Origin: CAYJLW01 sp964370965
Lineage (GTDB): Bacteria; Actinomycetota; Acidimicrobiia; UBA2766
Direction of reading: 5' to 3'
Assembly: GCA_964370965.1 (NCBI GenBank)
Contig: CAYJLW010000083.1
Span: 1 to 18,614 of the forward strand
Length of the DNA: 18,614 nt
The position numbers were made by a program, and so were the translations under genes. This document shows, piece by piece, positions 7,614-12,878 of the stretch (position 1 is the stretch's first letter; each line of letters opens with the position of its first letter). A model generated the notes under the pieces. It was not told the origin of the DNA. It searched no databases and saw only the letters and a list, made by a program, of their open reading frames with translations.

Positions 7614-9701
7614 ATGGGCGACGGGCTGGTGGACGCGAAGTGGTGGCGGGACCGCCAGGACGCCTACCTGGACGTGGCGACGAGTGTCTGGCACCCGGGG
7701 TCGCCGCTGAACGTGATCGAGCACCTGGAGCGGCGCCGGCGCGACCCCGGCCACACGGTGGACGTCGCCGCCCTCGACGGCGCCGCCCTGGAGCGCTGGT
7801 TCGTGCGCATCGACCACTGGAAGGACTGCGCCGACTTCGACGTCCTGCGCCTCCTCACCCTGTGGTACGGCTACCAGGACGACCTCCCGGACCCGGTGGT
7901 CGCCGCCCTCGTCGCCCGGTTCACGTCCTTCAAGTACTGGTACACCGAACCCACCCCAGCGGGCACCGTCGATCACCGCTGGTACTGGTCGGAGAACCAC
8001 CGCCTCATCTTCCACACGATCGAGTACCTCGCCGGACAGGCCTTCCCCGGCGCCGTCTTCACCAGCGACAGCGCCACGGGGGTCGAACACCAGGCCCGGG
8101 CGGCGGCCCGGCTGGCGGCCTGGTTCGACGAGAAGGCCCGCTACGGCTTCAGCGAGTGGCACTCCGACGTCTACTACGAGAAGGACCTCGCCCCGCTCCT
8201 CACCCTCGCCGAGTGGGCGGCCGACGCCGCCGTCGCCGAGCGGGCCGGCGCCTTCCTCGACCTGCTCCTCTTCGACGTCGCTCTCCACGTCCACAAGGGG
8301 AACATGGGGGTCACCCACGGCCGCTCCTACATGAAGGAGAAGTCCCGCGCTCAGGACCAGCCCGTGTTCGGGGCGGCCAAGGTCTGCTTCGAGGGTACGG
8401 ACGTGCCCTGGGTCCCCGACGACGGGGACGCCGCGGACCTCCTGCCCCGCAACGAGGGCGCCGCCCTCCTCGCCCGGGCGGCACGGTACCGGCCCCCCGA
8501 GGTCATCCGGCGGGTAGCCACCCACGAGGGGACCATGGTCGACCGCGAGGGCATGGGCCTCGCCCTCGACCCCGCCGAGGCGCTCACGAAGCACCCGGTG
8601 CGCGCCGACGGCCTCTCCTACACCGACCCCGAGACGGTGGCGTTCTGGTGGGACCGCTCCGCGCTCACGCCCTGGCAGCTCGTCCCCCTCACCCTGGACA
8701 CGATGGACCGCCACAAGCTCTGGGACGCCGATCTCTTCGCCGCCTTCCGGGCGGTGCGCGACGCCACCGGCGGCGACCGGGACGTGATCCGGAACCTCGC
8801 CCACGCGCTCTCCCCCGTCGTGAACGCCGGCCTCCTCACCGAGGTGGACACGGTCACCTACCGCAGCGCGCACGTGATGCTGTCCACGGCGCAGTCGTAC
8901 CGCCCGGGCTGTGCGGGCTACCAGCACCACGTCTGGCAGGCGACGCTGGACGCCGACGCCGTGGTCTTCACGACCCACCCGGCGAACGAACCCCTCGCCG
9001 ACCCGGGCGGCTTCCGGGACCTCGACCACTATTGGACGGGCAGCGCCACCCTGCCCCGCTCCGCCCAGCACGGCCCCGCCGCCGTCCACGTCTACTCCCC
9101 CGGCTTCGCGTCCCCGGACCTCCCCGCCCTCGCCCCCTTCGCCTACCTCGACTACACGCATGCCTACTTCCCCACGGAGCGCTTCGACGAGGTCGTCACC
9201 GACGGGCACTGGAGGGCGGGGCGCCGGGGAGACGGCTACGTGGCCCTGTGGTCGTGGCGGCCCGTGCGCTGGCGGGACCACGACCCCGCCGTGACGTTCA
9301 CCAACGGCCTCACCGGCCACTTCGACCTCGTCGCCGGCGGCGGGGCCGCCAACGTGTGGGTCGTGGAGGTGGGCGACGCCTGCGGATGGGGGGACTTCGC
9401 CGCCTTCCGGACCGCCGTGACCGGGGCCCGCGTGGACGTCACCGACCTCGGCCCCGGCGACGCCGGCGCCCACCGGGGCTTCGAGGTGACGTACGCGTCG
9501 CCGGGCGCGGGTGTCCTGGAGTTCTCCTGGACGGGGCCCCTCACGGTCGACGGCGAGGAGGTCCCGACCACGGGCTACCCCCGCTTCGACAACCCCTGGG
9601 CACAGGTGCCCCGGGGCGGGACGGAGGTGGCGATCAGCGACGGCGACTGCTCCCTGCACCTCGACCTGGCCGCCGGGACCCGCCGGCCGGCGGGGCCGTG
9701 A
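7614..9701 (+). CDS. Large soluble protein of unknown function, possibly a toroid-fold carbohydrate-active enzyme
   Basis: I do not recognise a named family. The 695-residue product has no signal peptide or membrane segment, so it is probably cytoplasmic. About residues 1-480 are helical and very rich in Trp, Tyr and His, with striking motifs: WYWSENH (123-129), GFSEWHSDVYYEKDL (178-192), HGRSYMKEK (235-243), and a Gly/His/Trp-rich stretch ending in DAVVFTTHPANEP near 445-460. The last 150 or so residues look like beta strands. A helical barrel with invariant-looking Asn/His/Tyr/Glu followed by a beta sandwich recalls polysaccharide lyases and related glycan enzymes, but this is a shape-based guess. 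It has its own ribosome site, lies 79 bases after hsdR and converges on the sulfur genes. A passenger of the restriction locus or an unrelated metabolic gene are both possible. Confidence 0.85.
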   Translation: MGDGLVDAKWWRDRQDAYLDVATSVWHPGSPLNVIEHLERRRRDPGHTVDVAALDGAALERWFVRIDHWKDCADFDVLRLLTLWYGYQDDLPDPVVAALVARFTSFKYWYTEPTPAGTVDHRWYWSENHRLIFHTIEYLAGQAFPGAVFTSDSATGVEHQARAAARLAAWFDEKARYGFSEWHSDVYYEKDLAPLLTLAEWAADAAVAERAGAFLDLLLFDVALHVHKGNMGVTHGRSYMKEKSRAQDQPVFGAAKVCFEGTDVPWVPDDGDAADLLPRNEGAALLARAARYRPPEVIRRVATHEGTMVDREGMGLALDPAEALTKHPVRADGLSYTDPETVAFWWDRSALTPWQLVPLTLDTMDRHKLWDADLFAAFRAVRDATGGDRDVIRNLAHALSPVVNAGLLTEVDTVTYRSAHVMLSTAQSYRPGCAGYQHHVWQATLDADAVVFTTHPANEPLADPGGFRDLDHYWTGSATLPRSAQHGPAAVHVYSPGFASPDLPALAPFAYLDYTHAYFPTERFDEVVTDGHWRAGRRGDGYVALWSWRPVRWRDHDPAVTFTNGLTGHFDLVAGGGAANVWVVEVGDACGWGDFAAFRTAVTGARVDVTDLGPGDAGAHRGFEVTYASPGAGVLEFSWTGPLTVDGEEVPTTGYPRFDNPWAQVPRGGTEVAISDGDCSLHLDLAAGTRRPAGP

Positions 9702-9782
9702 GCTGGGTCCCACGGCGGCACCGGGTGGACGCCCCCCCGCCGGCGCCCGGGCCGACCCCCGCAATCTGATGCCGCAAGGGCA

Positions 9783-9830
9783 AACTGATGCCGTTCACCC
9801 GGAATACCGGCAAGACAGCATCACTTTGAC
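9783..9830. repeat. 48-base repeat, copy 1, with nested dyad symmetry
   Basis: This copy matches the one at 9857-9904 at 46 of 48 positions. It is nearly symmetrical about its own centre: TGATGC near the left end pairs with GCATCA near the right, and two CCGG tetramers pair across the same centre. With the flanking CA, the outer arms (CAAA.TGATGC.GT) match at 12 of 14 positions. It lies in the convergent gap between the orphan gene and the sulfur operon. A shorter related stretch (CTGATGCCG) lies at 9766-9774. Confidence 0.8.
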
Positions 9831-9856
9831 GCCCGCCCACCGCGGCGCCCCCGCCG

Positions 9857-9904
9857 AACTGATGCCGTTCACCCGGGATACCGGCAAGACAGCTTCACTT
9901 TGAC
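9857..9904. repeat. 48-base repeat, copy 2
   Basis: This is the second copy, starting 74 bases after the first with a 26-base GC-rich spacer. The only differences are A to G at repeat position 21 and A to T at position 38; the latter breaks the TGATGC/GCATCA pairing, so this copy has the weaker dyad (10 of 14 in the outer arms). Two copies with an unequal dyad fit decayed ends of a mobile element or a binding-site pair, not a CRISPR. Confidence 0.8.
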
Positions 9905-9916
9905 CCTCCGGGTCGG

Positions 9917-9932
9917 GCCGCAGCGCTGCGGC
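9917..9932. terminator. Palindrome in the convergent gap, possible bidirectional terminator
   Basis: GCCGCAGCGCTGCGGC is a perfect 16-base palindrome that could fold as a 6-base stem with a GCGC loop. It lies between the end of the + strand orphan gene and the end of the - strand JAMM gene, where a shared terminator is expected. There is no T-tract on either side, so the assignment rests on position and symmetry. Confidence 0.35.
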
Positions 9933-9958
9933 TCGCGCCCCTGACCCTCTGACACCTG

Positions 9959-10453
9959 TCACCCGCGGGCGGCGAAGCCGGCCCCGCCGTCGACGGTGAG
10001 CGTGAGGAGGAGCGGCTCCTCGCCTTCCATCCGCCAGGCGCGCACGTCGGGAGCGTCGGGCTCGACTAGCGACACGATGAGGTAGGCGACATCCGGGTAG
10101 GCGGCGAGGTCGACGTCGGCCTGGGACGGGATCGCCTCGCTGCGGGGATGGGAGTGGTAGATCCCGGTGAGGTCCAGGCCGGCGTCCTCGAAGGCGCGCA
10201 TGGCGGCGAGCTGCCCGCGGGAGTCCATGTGGAACCCACAGCGACCCGCGGCGGCCTCGGCCACGTTGGCCACGGCGACGGCGCGTTCGAGACGCCCGCC
10301 GCGCCCCCCGACCAGGCCGCAGACCTCGGCGGGATACGAACCCCGGCAGTGCGCCACGACGTCCTCGATCGCTCCCCTCTCCGCCACGACCCCACCCGGG
10401 AGGTCGCGCGCAAGGTGCAAGCGGCGCGGGACGGCCCCGCCCACCGGGTTCAC
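9959..10453 (-). CDS. JAMM/MPN+ (Mov34/PAD-1 family) metalloprotease
   Basis: This is a zinc-dependent isopeptidase-type protein. The 164-residue product has the complete JAMM signature: Glu43 in PAEVCG, then His100-Ser-His102, Ser110 and Asp113 (HSHP, seven residues, SQAD). Bacterial relatives such as Mec remove cysteine or other adducts from the C-terminus of ubiquitin-like sulfur carriers (CysO, ThiS/MoaD type). No such carrier gene is visible nearby, so the substrate here is unknown. It is the last gene of the leftward sulfur operon. The start is ambiguous: four consecutive GTG codons lie at 10451-10462, and the last overlaps the upstream stop as GTGA and is chosen. The context suggests persulfide or cysteine handling; that is inference. 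Confidence 0.88.
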   Translation of the reverse strand: MNPVGGAVPRRLHLARDLPGGVVAERGAIEDVVAHCRGSYPAEVCGLVGGRGGRLERAVAVANVAEAAAGRCGFHMDSRGQLAAMRAFEDAGLDLTGIYHSHPRSEAIPSQADVDLAAYPDVAYLIVSLVEPDAPDVRAWRMEGEEPLLLTLTVDGGAGFAARG

Positions 10454-11607
10454 CACCACCACCGGGTGAGCCAGTACTGCTCGAGGGCCACCTTGGCGAG
10501 GTGCCAGTGGCGGCCGGGTTGGTGCAGCGTCATGTCCGGGGGGTCCCCGGAGAAGAAGTTTCCGGACGCATACGCCGCTCGGCCGTCCCCGACTTCGAGG
10601 AAGCACGCCCCGGCGCCGTCGAACGTCGCCCCGGGCACCCGACCGGCGAGCTCGTCGGCGATGCGACGAGCGACGACGTCGGCCTCGGCGTGGGCGAACA
10701 CCCCTGCCTTCGGGAGAAGCTTGCCGCCCGGGATGGGAACCGCCGCGGCGTCGCCGATCACGTGGACACCCTCGGCGGCGGCGGCGAGGGTGTGTGCGTC
10801 GACGGGGGCCCACCCGTTCGGCCCGGCGAGGGGGCTGGAGCGCACCGGGGCCGGCGCCTGGTGGGCGGGGACACCGAGGAGGACGTCGTACTCCGCCGTC
10901 GTGCCGTCGGCGAAGAGGAGACGGCGTTCGCCCACCTCGACGCGCTCCACGGGCCGCTCCGGGTGGAAGCCGATCCCCCGGCCCTCGAGCAGCGCCACCA
11001 CGGCCCGGCCCACGTCGGGCCCGGCGGTGGGCATGGGCAGGGGCTCGGGGGTGTACACGTCGATCCGGGACCCCTCGCGGATGCCGCGCCGGCGCAGGGA
11101 GGCCTCCGTGAGGAACGCCGCCTCCCAGGGCGCGGCAGGGCACTTGTAGGGCATCCGGGAGACGAGCACGGCGACCCGCCCTCCGGCGAGGGCACCGATG
11201 GCGTCACGGGCGGCGGCGGCGCCGTCGGGCGTATAGAAGTCGAGCGCGCCCTCGACGAAGCCGGGCACGGCCTCGGGGGCCATCTCGGCGCCGAGAGCGA
11301 CCACCAACCGGTCGTACTCCAGGGTGCCGCCCGACGTCTCCACGGTGCGCTTCTCGACGTCAAGGGCGGTCACGTCGGCGGTCTCGAGGTCGATGCCGTG
11401 GCCGCGGATCTTCTCCAGCGGCCGGGCGAGGCCCTCGGGCCGGCGGGTGCCGTTCAGGACCCACAGGTACGAGGGGGCGTAGAGGTGGCGCCGCTCGCGC
11501 TCGACCACGACCACGCGGTCGATACGAGGAAGGCGGCGACGGAGCCCGTGGGCGGCCACGAGCCCTCCGACACCGCCGCCGAGGACGACGACAGTCCTGC
11601 CTGCCAT
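10450..11607 (-). CDS. SQR/flavocytochrome-like FAD-dependent sulfide oxidoreductase
   Basis: This is a pyridine nucleotide-disulfide oxidoreductase fold flavoprotein. The 385-residue product has the FAD-binding GGGVGG (10-15), VHVIGDAA for the second FAD contact (281-288), and MPYKCPAAPWEA with Cys156. The only other cysteine, Cys335 (GACFLEVG), is placed like the second redox cysteine of sulfide:quinone oxidoreductases and FccB. The C-terminus (YWLTRWWW) is aromatic and could help membrane association. It would oxidise sulfide to persulfide or polysulfide and pass electrons to quinone or another acceptor. ATG 11607 follows GGGAGG. It lies 27 bases after the ArsR-rhodanese gene and overlaps the JAMM gene by four bases, so the three probably form an operon. 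SQR versus a related NAD(P)H/persulfide enzyme is not settled. Confidence 0.85.
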   Translation of the reverse strand: MAGRTVVVLGGGVGGLVAAHGLRRRLPRIDRVVVVERERRHLYAPSYLWVLNGTRRPEGLARPLEKIRGHGIDLETADVTALDVEKRTVETSGGTLEYDRLVVALGAEMAPEAVPGFVEGALDFYTPDGAAAARDAIGALAGGRVAVLVSRMPYKCPAAPWEAAFLTEASLRRRGIREGSRIDVYTPEPLPMPTAGPDVGRAVVALLEGRGIGFHPERPVERVEVGERRLLFADGTTAEYDVLLGVPAHQAPAPVRSSPLAGPNGWAPVDAHTLAAAAEGVHVIGDAAAVPIPGGKLLPKAGVFAHAEADVVARRIADELAGRVPGATFDGAGACFLEVGDGRAAYASGNFFSGDPPDMTLHQPGRHWHLAKVALEQYWLTRWWW

Positions 11608-11634
11608 GGGGCCTCCCTTCCTGGGGTTGTCAGC

Positions 11635-12312
11635 CTACGACGCCTTCCGGCCCACCTCGACGGGAAGGCCAGCGAGACGCCACTCGGGAAACCCGGCGTC
11701 GAGGCGACGGACGCGGCGGCGCCCCCGCGACCGCAGCGTCTCCACCGCCTGGGGGGCGAGCACACAGTACGGGCCCCGGCAGTAGGCCACGATCTCGGCG
11801 TCGCGAGGCAGCTCCCGGATGCGGCCGGCGAGCTCGTCGATGGGGACGGATACCGCCCCGGGGACGTGGCCGGCCTCGTACTCGGCGACGGGGCGCACGT
11901 CGACCACGACGACGCCCCGCTTGCGCATCCGGGTGCCGAGCTCCGCGATCGTGACTGGGTGCAACTCGTCGCCTGCCTCGAAGTGCTCACGGACGATCTC
12001 GCCGACTTCGCTGAGCCGGGCGCGCCCGGCGTCTTGGACTGCCTGCACGAGACGGCACACGCTGTCGTCGGCCACCCGGTAGAGGACGCGTCTGCCGTCA
12101 CGCCTCGTGGACACGAGCCGGGCGGCCCGGAGCACCTGCAACTGCGCCGACGCCGAGGTCATCGACATGTCCGTGGCGGCGGCGAGCTCCTCGACGCTGC
12201 GTTCCCCTTGACAGAGGAGGTCGAGGAGCTCGTGGCGCTTCGGGTGGCCGGTCGCCTTGCCCACCCGGGCGAACTGCTCGTACAGGGCGTCCTTCACGTC
12301 ACGTGGCGTCAT
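11635..12312 (-). CDS. ArsR/SmtB-family regulator fused to a rhodanese domain
   Basis: This is a winged-helix transcription repressor with a C-terminal sulfurtransferase domain. The 225-residue product has the ArsR domain at about 10-100 (CQGERSVEELA, then SMTSASAQLQVLRAARLV as recognition helix and wing) and rhodanese at about 118-222 with VVDVRP, GHVPGA and the active-site loop CRGPYC (178-183). Other cysteines are Cys34, near but not aligned with the sensing cysteine of SqrR/BigR-type persulfide sensors, and Cys86. A fused rhodanese suggests persulfide chemistry feeding or tuning the regulator. ATG 12312 is chosen because it starts next to the conserved region and lies ten bases after a TATACT box, which would give a nearly leaderless mRNA; the open frame extends to 12405, across the divergent gene start. 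It probably controls its own operon and the divergent dsrE gene. Confidence 0.9.
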   Translation of the reverse strand: MTPRDVKDALYEQFARVGKATGHPKRHELLDLLCQGERSVEELAAATDMSMTSASAQLQVLRAARLVSTRRDGRRVLYRVADDSVCRLVQAVQDAGRARLSEVGEIVREHFEAGDELHPVTIAELGTRMRKRGVVVVDVRPVAEYEAGHVPGAVSVPIDELAGRIRELPRDAEIVAYCRGPYCVLAPQAVETLRSRGRRRVRRLDAGFPEWRLAGLPVEVGRKAS

Positions 12313-12361
12313 GTCGTCCGGGAGTATAGTCTGGCATTCTGTCGATTGTTGGAATGTCATC
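12313..12361. promoter_or_regulatory. Divergent control region with overlapping -10 boxes
   Basis: These 49 bases separate the regulator (leftward) from the dsrE-like gene (rightward) and are clearly more AT-rich than their surroundings. TATAGT at 12325-12330 can serve as -10 for rightward transcription (about a 25-base leader) and TATACT (complement of 12323-12328) for leftward transcription. No good -35 hexamer was seen for either, in keeping with activator-dependent or extended promoters. Confidence 0.55.
12335..12356. promoter_or_regulatory. Candidate ArsR-type operator
   Basis: CATTC (12335-12339) and GAATG (12352-12356) form a perfect inverted repeat with 12 bases between; one further pair forms outside it if a mismatch is allowed. 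It lies just downstream of the rightward -10 and just upstream of the leftward -10, so a bound dimer could block both. ATTC/GAAT arms recall boxes of SqrR/BigR-type regulators, but the spacer is longer than the one I remember. Confidence 0.4.
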
Positions 12362-12715
12362 ATGAGCAGCGTCCTCCTTGTTCTCAACGACCCGGCGTAC
12401 GGCACTGAGCGGAGCTACAACGGCCTCCGTCTCGCCGCCGCCCTCGCCAAGCGCGACGGCACCGACGTGCGCGTCTTCCTCATGGGGGACGCCGTCGGCT
12501 GCGCCGTCGCCGGCCAGAAGACCCCTAACGGGTTCTACAACCTCGCCCGCATGATCACCGTCGTCGTCCGCCACGGGGGCGAGGTCGCCTGCTGCGGCAC
12601 CTGCCTGGAGGCCCGCGGCATCACCGACGCCATGCTCACCGACGGCGCCCGCCGCTCCACCATCGACGAGCTCACAGACTGGACCCTCGCCTCGGACAAG
12701 ACGCTCGTGTTCTGA
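12362..12715 (+). CDS. DsrE-family sulfur transfer protein
   Basis: This is a small soluble DsrE/YchN-fold protein of the kind that carries sulfane sulfur on a conserved cysteine in sulfur oxidation and tRNA thiolation relays. The 117-residue product begins with the typical strand MSSVLLVLNDPAYGTERSYN and has VRVFLMGDAVGC (Cys47) and VACCGTCLEARGI with Cys77, Cys78 and Cys81, the likely sulfur-carrying site. ATG 12362 is chosen because the family N-terminus begins there; the frame opens further upstream but would run across the regulator start. It stands alone, divergent from the ArsR-rhodanese/SQR-like operon, and ends at a strong hairpin. It probably receives sulfur from the SQR-like or rhodanese proteins; a TusA partner is not visible. 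Confidence 0.9.
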   Translation: MSSVLLVLNDPAYGTERSYNGLRLAAALAKRDGTDVRVFLMGDAVGCAVAGQKTPNGFYNLARMITVVVRHGGEVACCGTCLEARGITDAMLTDGARRSTIDELTDWTLASDKTLVF

Positions 12716-12718
12716 TCA

Positions 12719-12742
12719 TCAAGGGGGGCAGGCCCCCCTTGA
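12719..12742 (+). terminator. Strong hairpin terminator after the dsrE-like gene
   Basis: A perfect 10-base stem (TCAAGGGGGG against CCCCCCTTGA) with a CAGG loop begins three bases after the dsrE stop. It lacks a T-tract, which is common for hairpin terminators of high-GC actinobacteria. It lies between convergent units and may also stop leftward read-through from the carboxylase operon. Confidence 0.75.
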
Positions 12743-12756
12743 GAACCCCCCTCGGA

Positions 12757-12788
12757 CCGAACCGCCAATGGCCCACGATCCGGTTCGG
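12757..12788. repeat. Inverted repeat in the convergent gap
   Basis: CCGAACCG (12757-12764) and CGGTTCGG (12781-12788) form an 8-base stem with a 16-base loop. The site could be a terminator for the leftward carboxylase operon, which ends at 12879, about 90 bases before it. The rest of 12743-12878 shows no gene. Confidence 0.35.
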
Positions 12789-12878
12789 GCCGGCAAGGCC
12801 TGCCCTCCGGCCCCACTCCGGCGGAGCGCCGCCACACCCGGAGCAGTGTCGCGGCGACGTGTGGGCCAAGCCCCTCGC

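Noticed and set aside
4403..7615. 1070-codon open frame antisense to hsdR
   Set aside because: It mirrors hsdR almost end to end, its product is a Val/Leu/Arg/His/Gly-rich shadow without domains, and hsdR itself is certain. Long antisense frames are expected at this GC content.
7640..9769. 709-codon + strand frame overlapping the orphan gene
   Set aside because: Its product is Arg/Pro/Gly-rich low complexity; the frame at 7614-9701 has the ribosome site and balanced composition. The long - strand frame at 7458-9764 was rejected for the same reason.
9783..9904. CRISPR array
   Set aside because: There are only two units with a 26-base spacer, the repeats are 48 bases with two mismatches, and no cas genes are present.
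10501..12408. 635-codon + strand frame opposite the SQR-like and ArsR-rhodanese genes
   Set aside because: It is low complexity and would run antisense through two clearly assigned genes.
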